Shown here one piece after another: positions 16,588 through 27,228 of a DNA stretch of 64,000 nt. This stretch comes from VBAS01 sp963773465 (GTDB lineage: Bacteria; Bacteroidota; Bacteroidia; Chitinophagales; Chitinophagaceae). The stretch covers positions 1,860,001 to 1,924,000 of the forward strand of contig CAVZBF010000004.1 of NCBI GenBank assembly GCA_963773465.1. Direction: 5' to 3'. Every line of letters starts with the position of its first letter. Positions within the stretch are counted from its first letter, which is position 1. Both the position numbers and the translations under genes were made by a program. The notes beneath the pieces were generated by a model that did no database searches, was not told where the DNA came from, and was given only the letters and a program-made list of their open reading frames with translations.

Positions 16588-19131
16588 ATGAAAAAAAGCA
16601 GCAAATTAAATTTTCCCTGGTTATTAAAGATGGCATGGCGTGACAGCAGGCGCAACCGTTCAAGATTATTCTTGTTCGTCTCATCTATCATATTGGGCAT
16701 TGCAGCGATGGTTGCCATTTATTCTTTAGGTGAGAATATGAGCAATGAAGTGGACAGGCAGGCTGCTTCTTTATTAGGCGCTGACCTTATGCTGGGCAGC
16801 GGTAAACCAGTAAGTCCTGAGATCAGGAAGATGGTTGATTCATTGGGTGACAGAAGATCAGAACAGCGGATGTTTCCATCCATGATCTATTTTTTAAAAT
16901 CAAACAAAACAAGATTAGTACAGGTTCGGGCACTCGGTGGTGAGTTTCCATATTATGGTATATTGGAAACAGTGCCGGCAGCTGCGGGTAAAGAATTCAG
17001 AAACGGACAGGCTGCATTGGTAGATCAAACGATGATGTTGCAGTATGGTGCAAGTGCTGGTGATAGCATTAAGATCGGAAACGTAACCTTTGTAATTGCG
17101 GGCACATTAATAAATGCGCCGGGACAAACTGGTTTATCTGCATCTGTTGCACCACCTGTCTACATACCACTTCAATATTTGGAGCAAACAGGTCTTGCAC
17201 AAAAAGGAAGCAGGATCGTTACGCAGTTCTTTTTCAAGTTTGATAAGAAGGCTGACATGAAAAAACTTGTGGATGATATCGAGCCAAGGCTTGATACAGA
17301 AGCCATGAGTTATGAAACGGTGGAAACACAGAAAGAAAATACCGCAAGATCACTGCAGGACCTTACAGATTTTCTGGCCCTTATCAGCTTTATTGCTTTA
17401 TTACTTGGTTGCGTTGGCGTGGCCAGCGCTATTAATATTTATGTACGTGAAAAGATCAAATCAGTAGCGATCCTGCGTTGTTTGGGTACAAAAGGATGGC
17501 AGGCTTTTCTTATTTATTTGATACAAATTGTTGTGATCGGTTTCCTGGGTTCAGTAGCAGGAGCTTTGCTGGGAACGATCATTCAACAATTTTTACCGAT
17601 CGCATTCAAAGATTTTTTACCAATAAAAGTTACCGCTGATCTTTCCTTTAGAGCGATAGGCCAGGGAATACTGTTAGGCGTTGTGATCTCATTTCTTTTT
17701 GCCTTATCGCCATTGGTAGCGATACGCAAGATATCTCCTTTGAATACACTGCGGTTATCATACCAGAAATTCAGTTTCTTTAAAGACCCGGTAAAATGGC
17801 TGGTTTACTTATTGATCTTTGCTTTTGTTTTTGGATTTAGTTATTTACAAATAAAAGAAGTACCGGAGACGATCGGTTTTTGTGTTGTTATTACAGTTGC
17901 GTTTTTATTATTAGTGGGAACTGCTGCATTACTGATGTGGGCAGTTCGTCGTTTCTTTCCGAATAGAGCAAGTTATTTATGGCGGCAGGGGTTGGCAAAC
18001 TTATACAGACCCAATAATCAAACTACCATTTTAATTGTTGCGATTGGTTTGGGTACTGCGATCATCTGCACGCTGTTTTCAATCAGGGCTATTTTATTGA
18101 AACGGATAGAAATGACGGCACGGGATAACCGGTCGAACACAATATTGTTTGATATACAACCACAGCAAAGAGATAGTGTCGTTGCATTAGCTAAGCAATT
18201 CAATTTACCTGTAGATGGAACAGTGCCGATCGTGAATATGCGTTTGGAAAAAGTGAATAATATCACGGGCGAAACGTTGAGAAAAGACACCACCATTAAA
18301 ATGTGGAAAGGAACATTTGATCGTGAATACCGTGTGACATTTCGTGATTCGACTATCAGTTCAGAAAGAATAACAAAAGGGAAATGGTCCGGTAAGGTGG
18401 GTTCCGATGGCAAGGTATTTATTTCACTGGATGAAAATTTTGCAAAGAACAACAGTATTAAAATCGGGGATACGATGCTGTTCAATGTGCAGGGTAGTCC
18501 TGTTACTACAATTGTTGGAAGTTTCCGTAAAGTAGATTGGGGCCGTGTACAAACGAATTTCCTCGTTGTGTTTCCAACAGGAGTACTGGAACAGGCACCG
18601 ATGTTTCATGTATTGATTACCCGGATCGATGATAAAGATCAGTCTGCAAGATTTCAGCAACAACTGGTGCACAAGTTTCCGAATGTGACGGTCATCGATC
18701 TGAGTGCAGTGCTGAATATTGTGAGTAATATTATTGATAAAGTTGGATTCATCATTCGTTTTATGGCCGCTTTTTGCATAGTCACAGGTTTGATCGTATT
18801 GATCGCTTCTGTATTGATCAGTAAATACCAGCGAATACAGGAAAGTGTTTTGTTGCGGACACTGGGTGCAAGCCGCAAACAGATCTTTTATATCAATGCA
18901 CTTGAATATTTCTTTCTTGGCAGCCTGGCTGCATTTACAGGAATGTTTTTGTCATTGGGTGCAAGCTGGCTGGTTGCTAAATTTATTTTTGAAACAGCAT
19001 TTGTATTGAAATGGATCCCTTTGCTGATCGTTTTTGTTTCAGTATGTTTTCTTACCGTATTTATTGGATTGATCAATAGCCGTTCTGTAGTAACGAGACC
19101 GCCGCTGGAGATATTGAGAGAAGAAGTGTGA
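16588..19131 (+). CDS. FtsX-type ABC transporter permease (YbbP/LolC-like, long form)
   Basis: 847 aa from ATG 16588 (an upstream in-frame GTG/ATG reading adds only AT-rich spacer). The N-terminal anchor (about 25-48) is followed by a large periplasmic MacB-like domain, three helices (about 255-400), a central helix group, a second periplasmic domain (about 480-690), and a final FtsX-type trio of helices (about 715-840). Two repeated FtsX modules are typical of YbbP-like exporters. It forms a transporter with the ATPase just upstream. Substrate is unknown, possibly lipoprotein, lipid or a peptide. Confidence 0.92.
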   Translation: MKKSSKLNFPWLLKMAWRDSRRNRSRLFLFVSSIILGIAAMVAIYSLGENMSNEVDRQAASLLGADLMLGSGKPVSPEIRKMVDSLGDRRSEQRMFPSMIYFLKSNKTRLVQVRALGGEFPYYGILETVPAAAGKEFRNGQAALVDQTMMLQYGASAGDSIKIGNVTFVIAGTLINAPGQTGLSASVAPPVYIPLQYLEQTGLAQKGSRIVTQFFFKFDKKADMKKLVDDIEPRLDTEAMSYETVETQKENTARSLQDLTDFLALISFIALLLGCVGVASAINIYVREKIKSVAILRCLGTKGWQAFLIYLIQIVVIGFLGSVAGALLGTIIQQFLPIAFKDFLPIKVTADLSFRAIGQGILLGVVISFLFALSPLVAIRKISPLNTLRLSYQKFSFFKDPVKWLVYLLIFAFVFGFSYLQIKEVPETIGFCVVITVAFLLLVGTAALLMWAVRRFFPNRASYLWRQGLANLYRPNNQTTILIVAIGLGTAIICTLFSIRAILLKRIEMTARDNRSNTILFDIQPQQRDSVVALAKQFNLPVDGTVPIVNMRLEKVNNITGETLRKDTTIKMWKGTFDREYRVTFRDSTISSERITKGKWSGKVGSDGKVFISLDENFAKNNSIKIGDTMLFNVQGSPVTTIVGSFRKVDWGRVQTNFLVVFPTGVLEQAPMFHVLITRIDDKDQSARFQQQLVHKFPNVTVIDLSAVLNIVSNIIDKVGFIIRFMAAFCIVTGLIVLIASVLISKYQRIQESVLLRTLGASRKQIFYINALEYFFLGSLAAFTGMFLSLGASWLVAKFIFETAFVLKWIPLLIVFVSVCFLTVFIGLINSRSVVTRPPLEILREEV

Positions 19132-19342
19132 TTCAGATGATTGTGAATGGTGAATGGTGAGTGGTGAATCGTAGCTGCAGAATAGATAGCCGTGCCTCTT
19201 TGTCCTGGTAGCTATTGAGAATTCAATAACGATCGTTTTTTTTGTGTTAACCTTTCAAACTTGCCACAACTCTTTCGCCGGCACATGAACATGAGCACCT
19301 GATTAATTATTATCTTAGGCTTCACCAAATCATTAGAAACAT

Positions 19343-20101
19343 ATGTTCCGGAGTATTTTATTGCTGGTTTGTTTTTTTATTCTGACTGGTTCAGAGAAAA
19401 GACCAAAATGGAAACCTCTTTTTAACGGGAAAGACCTTAAAGGCTGGCTGGTAAAAATTGCCGGCTATCCATTGGGCGAAAATTTTGGAAATACTTTCCG
19501 TGTTGAAGAAGGGATCCTGAAGACAAGATATAATGCGTACGATAGTTTTCTATCACGGTTTGGTGCATTGTATTACGAAAAAAAATTTACTAACTACAGG
19601 TTAAAAATTGAGTACCGTTTTACTGGTGAATTAACAACCGGCGCCCCATCATGGGGTTTTCGTGATGGCGGAATACAATATCATTGTCAATCGCCGGAGT
19701 CAGTTAAAATTGATCAGCCTTTTCCGGTTTGCCTTGAGTATAATTTGCTTGGTGGAAATGGAAAAGATGAAAGACCAAGTGGTGATATTTGTTGTTCCGG
19801 AATTTATGTGTTGATCGACGGTAAAAAGAATTCCTCTTATTGCACACCACCGACGTTAAAGAAAACTTTTCATGGTGATCAATGGGTCACGCTGGAAATT
19901 GAAGTGAGAGGCGATTCCATCAGGCATTTTGTAAATGGAGAAGAGATATTGCATTTTGAAGCGCCCCGGTACAATCCTGACCATCCGATTGGCAAAACAT
20001 TTATTGTAAACGGTAATGATAAAGTAAAAGAAGGTTATATCTCGCTGCAATCAAACAGCCATCCGATGGATTTTCGGAAAATTGAAATTATGGAGTATTA
20101 A
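19343..20101 (+). CDS. Secreted DUF1080 (3-keto-disaccharide hydrolase-like) protein
   Basis: 252 aa. A signal peptide (MFRSILLLVCFFILTGS) precedes a concanavalin-like jelly roll with the family hallmark LFNGKDLKGW (about 28-37), GGIQYH and the terminal strand ISLQSNSHPMDFRKIEI. DUF1080 proteins include glycoside and 3-keto-glycoside hydrolases exported by Bacteroidota. The AGE-family gene starts 35 bp downstream in the same direction, so both probably act on carbohydrate in the periplasm. Confidence 0.88.
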   Translation: MFRSILLLVCFFILTGSEKRPKWKPLFNGKDLKGWLVKIAGYPLGENFGNTFRVEEGILKTRYNAYDSFLSRFGALYYEKKFTNYRLKIEYRFTGELTTGAPSWGFRDGGIQYHCQSPESVKIDQPFPVCLEYNLLGGNGKDERPSGDICCSGIYVLIDGKKNSSYCTPPTLKKTFHGDQWVTLEIEVRGDSIRHFVNGEEILHFEAPRYNPDHPIGKTFIVNGNDKVKEGYISLQSNSHPMDFRKIEIMEY

Positions 20102-20136
20102 AATATCCAGTCGCGGTTGTTATCTATCTTTAATAA

Positions 20137-21514
20137 ATGAAGGACAGTTACCGGCCTGTAAGAACAATCCTTTCTGTTGTTCTGCTAATAACAGTGGTGA
20201 ATGCCCATGCACAAAACATAAAGGTTTCCAAAAAAAATAAAGCCGAAAGACTACAACTGGCGGAGGAGATAGACAAGTCAATCCGTACCGAATTGTTGAA
20301 TAAATGGTATCCCTATTGCGCAGACAGTTTGTATGGCGGTTTTCTTACAACGTTTACTTATAATTTTTTACCAACCGGTGAGCAGGATAAAATGATCGTT
20401 ACCCAGGCAAGACATGTATGGTCAACTGCGTTGGCTTCACGTCTGTACCCGGGTGTGGATTATTATAAAAAATGTGCAGCACAGGGTTTTAGTTTTTTAA
20501 AAAATACAATGTGGGACAAGACCAATGGCGGCTTTTATACGTTGGTTGATCGCAAAGGGAATGTAAAAGATAGTACAGGAAAAACGGCATATGGAAATGC
20601 ATTTGGCACTTTATGCTTCGGCGGCATGGTACAAGGCTTCGGGTGATAAGAATGCGTTGCAATTAGCAAAAGATTGTTTTGCATGGCTGGAGAAACATGC
20701 ATATGATCCTTTATTCAAAGGTTATTATCAGAATTTGTTGCGGGATGGAACACCTGCTAAACGTACAGCTGCCCATCCTTCCACCTCAACTGTTGGTTAT
20801 AAAGATCAGAATAGTTCTATTCATTTACTGGAAGCATTTACAGAATTATATTCAGTGTGGCCCGATACGTTAGTCCGGCAGCGTTTACAGGAAATGTTGT
20901 TGCTTGTCAGGGATGTGATCACTACGGAGAAAGGCTCTCTTACACTTTTTATGCAACCTGACTGGACACCTGTATCATTCCGGGATTCATCAGAAGCAGC
21001 GATCTTACATCACCGGTATCTTGATCATGTATCCTTTGGTCATGATGTGGAAACGGCTTACCTGATGCTGGAAGCATCGCATGTACTGGGATTAAAAAAT
21101 GATACAGTAACCATGAAGATAGCTAAACACATGGTGGATCATGCATTGCAAAATGGTTGGGATAAAGACAAAGGTGGTTTTTATGATGAAGGATATTATT
21201 ATAAAAATAAAAACGACATCAGCATAATAAAGAAAAGTAAAAACTGGTGGGCACAAGCCGAAGGATTAAATACATTATTGCTGATGGCAGATCATTTTCC
21301 AAATGATCCTGCGGGTTATTTTGAAAAATTTACAATGTTGTGGAAATATATTCAAACATACCTGATCGATCATCAATATGGCGACTGGTATGAAGAAGGT
21401 CTTGACAACAGCCCGGAAAAAAAAACTGCATTAAAAGGCCATATATGGAAGGCTACATACCATCAGCTGCGATCATTGTCGAATTGTGTGGAAAGACTTC
21501 GGAATAATGAATAG
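20137..21514 (+). CDS. Exported AGE (N-acylglucosamine 2-epimerase/cellobiose epimerase) family protein, one-base frame break
   Basis: About 459 codons. The signal peptide (residues 1-25, ending NAHAQ) is followed by an (alpha/alpha)6 barrel with TQARHVWSTALA, KTAYGNAFALYASAAWY, the catalytic-region HHRYLDHVSFGHDVETAYLMLEA, and KNWWAQAEGLNTLL. The frame changes at a GG doublet (20605-20606): deleting one G joins YGNAF to ALYASAAWYKAS. The span 1378 nt (3n+1) fits a single insertion. Family members epimerise or isomerise mono- and disaccharides; the two His of this barrel are present. It follows the DUF1080 gene closely. Confidence 0.88.
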
Positions 21515-21557
21515 ATATGTCTTCCTGGTTCCCGGAAAATCCTGTTGTTGAGCTTCA

Positions 21558-22235
21558 TCAAAGAAGTTTTTCCAATTCTTTCCAAACATTCTCTGCAACG
21601 ATGCGATGGCCTTCAGCTGTTGGATGAATTCCATCTTCCTGGTTCAGGTTTGCTTCACCACCAACTCCTTCTAATAGAAAAGGAATAAGCGTCATCTCGT
21701 TTTTGTCCGACAGGTCAATAAACACATTCCGAAACTCTGTAGTATATGTTTGCCCCATATTAGGTGGTATCTGCATGCCGGCAAGAATCAATTTAGCGGC
21801 AGGGTATTTTGTTTTTACTTTATCAATTATATCCTGCAGATTTTTTTTGGTTTCTGAAAGCAGAATACCACGCAGCCCATCGTTAGCACCAAGTTCAAGG
21901 ATAAATATATCAATGGGTTCACGCAAGATCCAACCGATGCGTGTATTACCGCCGGAAGAAGTTTCGCCGCTTACGCCTGCATTGATCACCTGGTAAGGCA
22001 GCCCGAGTGAATCGATCTTTTCCTGAATGATTGCCGGGAAAGCTTCTGAAGAGCTCAATCCATAACCGGCAGTAAGACTATTGCCAAAAAAAACTATTGT
22101 TTTCTTTTTTGTAATGGTGTCGTTGTTCTTTGCAGTATTGTTTTGATTATTATCTCCAGGTTTGTTATTACCATTAGTGCAGCCTAAAAAAAGTATGATG
22201 AGACTGACTATAAAAATTGTGCCCCCTGGTCTCAT
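21558..22235 (-). CDS. SGNH-hydrolase lipoprotein (TesA-like arylesterase)
   Basis: 225 aa from ATG 22235 (an upstream in-frame ATG at 22277 adds 14 residues that spoil the signal peptide). The lipobox LFLGC precedes an Asn-rich linker. SGNH block I is FFGNSLTAGYG (nucleophile Ser), block II carries the GETSSGG glycine, block III is ELGANDG, and block V is DGIHPTAEGH with the catalytic Asp and His. The fold is typical of multifunctional lysophospholipase/arylesterases. It acts in the periplasm or on the outer membrane. Confidence 0.92.
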   Translation of the reverse strand: MRPGGTIFIVSLIILFLGCTNGNNKPGDNNQNNTAKNNDTITKKKTIVFFGNSLTAGYGLSSSEAFPAIIQEKIDSLGLPYQVINAGVSGETSSGGNTRIGWILREPIDIFILELGANDGLRGILLSETKKNLQDIIDKVKTKYPAAKLILAGMQIPPNMGQTYTTEFRNVFIDLSDKNEMTLIPFLLEGVGGEANLNQEDGIHPTAEGHRIVAENVWKELEKLL

Positions 22236-22421
22236 AATTTGAAATTGTTTTTTAAAGTTCGCAATAAAAGTTCCCATTCTGTTTCTTTCTTTTGTTTGCT
22301 TAAAAGAAAAAACCCCAACCTAAAGTTGCTGTCTTAATCTTCCCTTAGAAAAAATATTATTCGTCAGGCCAATTAAGAAAAGATAATGATCAGTCATTAT
22401 TTTGCTGACGGGGCTAAATTA

Positions 22422-23366
22422 TCATTCACTTTGTGTAAATGTAACTGGTTGCCGCCTGTAAGCTTTTACCTTACGATTATGCGCAAAAGCAGGCAACCAT
22501 GCGGGGCTGTTTTTTATGATCTTCAATGCTATCTTATCGAACTCTTCATGAAAGGGCATAGATACTTCGGCATTGATTACCTTCCCATTTTCATCTATTA
22601 CAAAACTGATCCCAACCGTGACGGCAGCAGGCGTGGTGAATTTAAGTCCGGGCGGCCAGTATAAATTTTTTTCCAAATATTTTTTCCATGCTGCTTCACC
22701 GCCTTTTATTATTGCTTCACGGTTCACTGAAGATGTATCGGTTTGTAAATTCCCCGCTTCTTCAAAATAGTCAACACTGATCATCTTTCCCTTGCTATAA
22801 ATTTCCGATGCCGACAACTGTCCGTTATGATGATAATATTTCCATTTACCATCTGCTTTACCATTAACCATGTGTCCTGCAAAGGCCAGTGCACCATCAT
22901 CAAACCATCCTACATGCACGTATACGCTGTCATTTAACCGGCTGATTGAATCAGACAAATAGCCATTGCTATGCCAGCGAAATCTTTTATCTGCTACCGC
23001 ACCATCATGAAACATACCCGAATCCGACATCATACCATTTGAATGATACCTAACACAGATGCCCTCTTGTTTGCCATGAATACTGCGGTCCACAATGGAA
23101 GGACGGCCATTTGCATGAAAATAATAGCTGTGACCATTTTGGATCTTACAGGCCTTGTCTTCAAATAATGCCTGCATTTGCAACCGTCTCGAGCTTGTAT
23201 AATAGTCACGTCGCAACCACCCGCTATCCGTTTTTTCTATTGTGCTGTAATATCTCGCATTTTCAGGTGAGCAGGACTGCCAGAAATAATCATAATATGC
23301 TTCCGTCTTCTGCGCAAAAGACCAAACATTCATGCTTATACAAAAAATGAACATCGGGATTTTCAT
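22422..23366 (-). CDS. MORN-like repeat protein with C-terminal TonB domain
   Basis: 314 aa. The signal peptide (MKIPMFIFCISMNVWSFAQ) is followed by several YwqK/MORN_2-type repeats (HANGRPSI, YHSNGMMSDSGMF, WHSNGYLSDS, GKADGKWKYYHHNGQLSASEIYSKG) over about 75-200. A TonB C-terminal fold follows (AVTVGISFVIDENGKVINAEV...FDKIALKIIKNSPAWLPA). TonB-like ends without a membrane anchor are common in Bacteroidota exported proteins and need not transduce energy. Function unknown beyond surface or periplasmic location. Confidence 0.85.
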   Translation of the reverse strand: MKIPMFIFCISMNVWSFAQKTEAYYDYFWQSCSPENARYYSTIEKTDSGWLRRDYYTSSRRLQMQALFEDKACKIQNGHSYYFHANGRPSIVDRSIHGKQEGICVRYHSNGMMSDSGMFHDGAVADKRFRWHSNGYLSDSISRLNDSVYVHVGWFDDGALAFAGHMVNGKADGKWKYYHHNGQLSASEIYSKGKMISVDYFEEAGNLQTDTSSVNREAIIKGGEAAWKKYLEKNLYWPPGLKFTTPAAVTVGISFVIDENGKVINAEVSMPFHEEFDKIALKIIKNSPAWLPAFAHNRKVKAYRRQPVTFTQSE

Positions 23367-23434
23367 GCAATCAATTTTAGGCTAAAATAAAAACAAAATC
23401 TGTCTTACATATTTGTTCTGAAACATGCAAAATT

Positions 23435-24571
23435 TCATCGCACTCCTCCAATACCAAACTGATCACCTGCCTTCACTGCTTTATTGCCTGCAAAATCTAT
23501 CTCTACCATTTTTTCACTGGCTACATTATTATGAAACTCGTCCTGCAGCGTAGTAATTATTTTTCGTGTTTTGGTTTCAATTACTTCACCACTGGAAGGA
23601 TATACATATTTTCCATCAATACTAAAAGTGATCCAGCCGGGCATATCCTGCACGGGTATAGTAGTTAATTGCTGGTAAGGCGCAGCAGCGCTGAAAACAT
23701 GCAGCCGCATATTATGTCCATCGGCTAACCAGATCTCTTTTTCATCTGGTGTAAGTGCAATGCCATGACTTGGATTGCCATGTCTTCTTACAGGTCCCAT
23801 GTTCCATCCTTCCACTTCTACATGTGCCAGTTTTTTCCCGGTTATAAGATCTCCCACTTCAAAACCCAACAGACTATCTACTGTAACATAAGCAAGTGTT
23901 TCCTTTCCATTGATAGTAAATGGACGAACGAAATTGGCAAAGGGACCCACTTTATTTACCAGCTCATGTTTTTTTGCATCGGCTATATACAACCATGGCG
24001 AAGCAATATCATCTAGGTAAACATGTTTGCCCGAAGGTCCGTAGATAGTGTTATGTGCTCTTTTGTGAACGTCAATTTTTTTAATGATATCGCCGGTGGC
24101 GCAATCCACCACGTTCCAGAAACTTTTTTCAAAAGAAGGGAGATACATGGTTTTGCCATCCGGAGAAATAGACATGCGGTCGCAACCGCCTTCAAAAGTT
24201 TTTTCCCAAACCAGTTTATCAGTGGCAAGGTCTATCCGCTGCAGTGATTCGATAGTGCTGATAAAAATACTATTGAGCGCAACACTTACGGCAATCCCTT
24301 TTACATTGGAAGGAGTATTATCAGGATGAAAACCTTTTGTAGCGATCCGTTTAACAAAGCGATGATTGTTATCGATATCAAAAACAAGGATGCCATGTCC
24401 GCCATAGCCGAGATAATCACGAATGCCGGGAACGGCTACATACAAATATCTTTTTGTAACTGCATGTTCAGTAGTGTTTGCCGTTTTATGTTTTGCAGAA
24501 ATATATGCTGACGTGAAAATGAATATGGTTGCGATAACCAGGAAAGTTAACGCTGTGATTTTTGACTTCAT
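23435..24571 (-). CDS. YncE-like beta-propeller protein
   Basis: 378 aa with an N-terminal signal anchor (about 8-26). Multiple ~45-residue blades follow with patterns such as HGILVFDIDNNHRFVKRI, KGIAVSVALNSIFISTIESLQRIDLAT, MSISPDGKTMYLPS, GIALTPDEKEIWLADGHN and TFSIDGKYVYPSSGEVIETKT, characteristic of YncE/lactonase-type propellers. No catalytic metal site is obvious. Probably a periplasmic binding or scaffold protein. It stands alone between the MORN protein gene and the response regulator gene, all on the minus strand with separate gaps. Confidence 0.82.
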   Translation of the reverse strand: MKSKITALTFLVIATIFIFTSAYISAKHKTANTTEHAVTKRYLYVAVPGIRDYLGYGGHGILVFDIDNNHRFVKRIATKGFHPDNTPSNVKGIAVSVALNSIFISTIESLQRIDLATDKLVWEKTFEGGCDRMSISPDGKTMYLPSFEKSFWNVVDCATGDIIKKIDVHKRAHNTIYGPSGKHVYLDDIASPWLYIADAKKHELVNKVGPFANFVRPFTINGKETLAYVTVDSLLGFEVGDLITGKKLAHVEVEGWNMGPVRRHGNPSHGIALTPDEKEIWLADGHNMRLHVFSAAAPYQQLTTIPVQDMPGWITFSIDGKYVYPSSGEVIETKTRKIITTLQDEFHNNVASEKMVEIDFAGNKAVKAGDQFGIGGVR

Positions 24572-24662
24572 AGCAGTGCAATTGTCGCTTAAAGATAGAA
24601 TAAGTTTATCCTTTTGGATTGAAGCTTTCCGATGACAATCGGGACAAATCTGAAATGATAGT

Positions 24663-25022
24663 TTATTTTTTTACCAATGCCTTTATTTTTTCAACAAGAT
24701 CTTTAATATCAAAAGGCTTGCTGAAGAATGCATTCGCTTTTGATTGGAAAATAGAAGAAGTAGAAATATAACCTGCAGAATATAAAATAACCGGTATGTC
24801 CTGGTACTCAGGATCTGTCTTCACAAGCTGGCAAAGTGTTCTGCCATCAGTGTCTCCTAAAAACACATCTAAAAGAATAATGTCCGGTTTAATGATATTC
24901 ACTCTTTCAAAAAAAGATTTACCACTTGCTATGGTTGAAATTACAAAACCTGCACGGGACAACAGCATTTTTACCATATCCAGAAGATCCACATCGTCAT
25001 CCGCTATCAGCACTTTTTTCAT
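24663..25022 (-). CDS. Single-domain response regulator
   Basis: 119 aa CheY-like receiver with no output domain. The acidic pocket is Asp8-Asp10, the phosphoacceptor Asp52 (in IILLDVFLGD) and the conserved Lys102 in FFSKPFD; Ser83 of YSAGY takes the Thr/Ser switch place. It is divergent from the PAS-GAF histidine kinase, whose start is 153 bp away, making it that kinase's likely partner. With no DNA-binding domain it would act by protein interaction or as part of a phosphorelay. Confidence 0.93.
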   Translation of the reverse strand: MKKVLIADDDVDLLDMVKMLLSRAGFVISTIASGKSFFERVNIIKPDIILLDVFLGDTDGRTLCQLVKTDPEYQDIPVILYSAGYISTSSIFQSKANAFFSKPFDIKDLVEKIKALVKK

Positions 25023-25175
25023 TAAATGAGTTTAAGCATTAAAATTGCTTCTGTTACAAAATAACGTTAGCAAATATGTCACCAAGTATTTTTTATCGCC
25101 CGGAAACGTCTATTGCTTTATGAACTATTTCTGATATATTGCTTTATCAAGCTGGCACTTGTAATATAAAAGTCT

Positions 25176-26780
25176 ATGATTGAAGGCGCCCCGGAAAAAA
25201 TGGCAATGCTTGCAGCTATCATTGATTCGTCAGAAGATGCGATCATTAGCAAAAATCTTGATGGGATAATCACAAGCTGGAATAAAGCAGCAGAATTAAT
25301 GTTTGGCCATTCAGAAAAAGAAGCGGTAGGGAAACATATTTCGCTTATAATTCCAAAAGACCGCTTGCAGGAAGAAGAAATGATCATTGCTTCGTTGCGC
25401 CGCGGCGAAAGAATAGAACATTTCCATACCATCCGCGTTACAAAGACGGGTAAAGAACTTCATATTTCACTTTCCATTTCTCCCATTCGAAATGAACAGG
25501 GTAAAATAATCGGGGCTTCCAAAATTGCCCGTGATATCACCAGGCAAAAGGAAGCTGAGAATACAATTGCCCAATATGTCCATAGGCTTGAAATGATCAA
25601 TGCTGCGGGTAAAACACTTGCCGCTGAACTTGACATCAATGAAATTCTGCAAAAAACTACAGACGCTACTACAAAACTTTGCGGAGCCGCATTTGGCGCT
25701 TTCTTTTATAACAAAACTGATTCTAAAGGTGAATCATATATGTTATATGCACTTTCAGGTGCATCAAGAGAAGCATTTGAAAAATTCGGAATGCCACGGA
25801 ACACGGATGTATTTAAGATAACTTTTAGCGGGCAAGGTGTATTGCGTTCTGATGATATTACGAAAGATTATCGCTATGGGAAAAATTCTCCGCATAAGGG
25901 AATGCCCGAAGGGCATCTGCCTGTGGTCAGTTATCTCGCAGTCCCTGTAGTATCACAAAACGGATTGGTGATTGGTGGACTTTTCTTTGGACATCCGCGC
26001 CCTGCAATGTTTAAAGAAGAACATGAGATACTTGTAGAAGCTATCGCTACACAAGCGGGTATTGCATTGAATAATGCAAAACTCTACCAGGAACTGCAAA
26101 ATTTAAGTGCTAAAAAAGATGAGTTCATTGGCTTCACGAGTCATGAATTAAAAACACCATTGACAACAATGTCAGGCTACCTGCAATTGATCGAGGAAAC
26201 ACCTGAACTGGCAAACCAGGTCTTGCCAAAAGTTAGCAGGCAGGTATCCCGCTTAACTACTATTATATCAGACTTGCTGGATATATCAAAAATATATGCC
26301 GGTAAATTCGAGCTCAATGTTAGCAAGACCAGTGTGCTTTCATTGATAAAAGATAGTGTTGAGTCTGCAAAGCAATTGGCAGCGGATTATAAGATTGAAT
26401 GTGATCTGCCGAAGGAAGATATAATGTTAATGATCGATGCCAACAAAATGCACCAGGTATTGGTCAACATTCTTTCAAATGCAATTAAGTATTCTCCCGA
26501 TAATAAAAAAATAACAGTGAAAGCAGAACGTCTCGGCGGCGATGTACAGATCAGCGTCCGGGATGGAGGAATAGGAATAGCACCGGAACACATGGATAAA
26601 ATATTCACACAATTTTACAGGATCATGAAAGATGGAAATAAAACGCAGGGCCTTGGACTTGGTTTATATCTCTGTAAAGAATTTGTAGAGGCACATCATG
26701 GTAAGATATGGGCCGAAAGTGAACATGGTAAAGGAACAACTATTCACGTTATTCTTCCAATAAAGAATTTACAGGAATAA
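25176..26780 (+). CDS. Soluble PAS-GAF histidine kinase
   Basis: 534 aa without membrane segments. A PAS domain (about 8-120, with SEDAIISKNLDGIITSWNKAAELMFG and a PAC segment) is followed by a GAF domain (about 135-305), then HisKA with the phosphoacceptor His323 in FTSHELKTPL, and a HATPase_c domain with NILSNAIKYSP (N box), DGGIGI (G1) and GLGLGLY (G2). All key residues are intact. It senses an intracellular ligand or redox state through PAS/GAF; the divergent single-domain regulator is the probable target. Confidence 0.95.
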   Translation: MIEGAPEKMAMLAAIIDSSEDAIISKNLDGIITSWNKAAELMFGHSEKEAVGKHISLIIPKDRLQEEEMIIASLRRGERIEHFHTIRVTKTGKELHISLSISPIRNEQGKIIGASKIARDITRQKEAENTIAQYVHRLEMINAAGKTLAAELDINEILQKTTDATTKLCGAAFGAFFYNKTDSKGESYMLYALSGASREAFEKFGMPRNTDVFKITFSGQGVLRSDDITKDYRYGKNSPHKGMPEGHLPVVSYLAVPVVSQNGLVIGGLFFGHPRPAMFKEEHEILVEAIATQAGIALNNAKLYQELQNLSAKKDEFIGFTSHELKTPLTTMSGYLQLIEETPELANQVLPKVSRQVSRLTTIISDLLDISKIYAGKFELNVSKTSVLSLIKDSVESAKQLAADYKIECDLPKEDIMLMIDANKMHQVLVNILSNAIKYSPDNKKITVKAERLGGDVQISVRDGGIGIAPEHMDKIFTQFYRIMKDGNKTQGLGLGLYLCKEFVEAHHGKIWAESEHGKGTTIHVILPIKNLQE

Positions 26781-26826
26781 TTGTTACACATACACTGGTG
26801 AAGAAAGCATGAATTTTTGTTTGCAA

Positions 26827-27201
26827 CTAGTCACGATGGTTGTTAAAAGCCGTCGCCGGCGCTTCTCCTTTTATTAATTTAACCTCGCCTTTTCTTGATT
26901 CATAATTTGAATTATACATATCCAGTTGAGCGCTGAATTTTACACGAAAAGATTCGCTGATCTCAGGTGCATAAATAATAGTATTCACAACATCCGGATT
27001 TTTTAAAATATCCACAAACGTAATCGAAGGAGGACTTGTCTCCCATACCATGCAAAAATATCTGCCTGCTGTAAATACTCCTGATGCTTCCGGATCAAAC
27101 CTGTTTAATAAGCCAAGATTATAAGAGACAGATAATCTATTTGCCGTTATGCCTAATGTTTCGGCCCCATTCAGCGAATCCACATAAAGCTCAATTGCCA
27201 T
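26827..27201 (-). CDS. Hypothetical protein
   Basis: 124 aa, soluble and beta-rich, with no signal peptide. It begins MAIELYVDSLNGAETLG and contains FTAGRYFCMVWETSPPSITFVDILKNP. I do not recognise a family. It lies 27 bp downstream of the eRF1-like protein gene on the same strand, so the two are probably co-transcribed. It is convergent with the histidine kinase gene. Confidence 0.6.
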   Translation of the reverse strand: MAIELYVDSLNGAETLGITANRLSVSYNLGLLNRFDPEASGVFTAGRYFCMVWETSPPSITFVDILKNPDVVNTIIYAPEISESFRVKFSAQLDMYNSNYESRKGEVKLIKGEAPATAFNNHRD

Positions 27202-27228
27202 AAAGCAGTTGATTTAAGTAGTGATGCA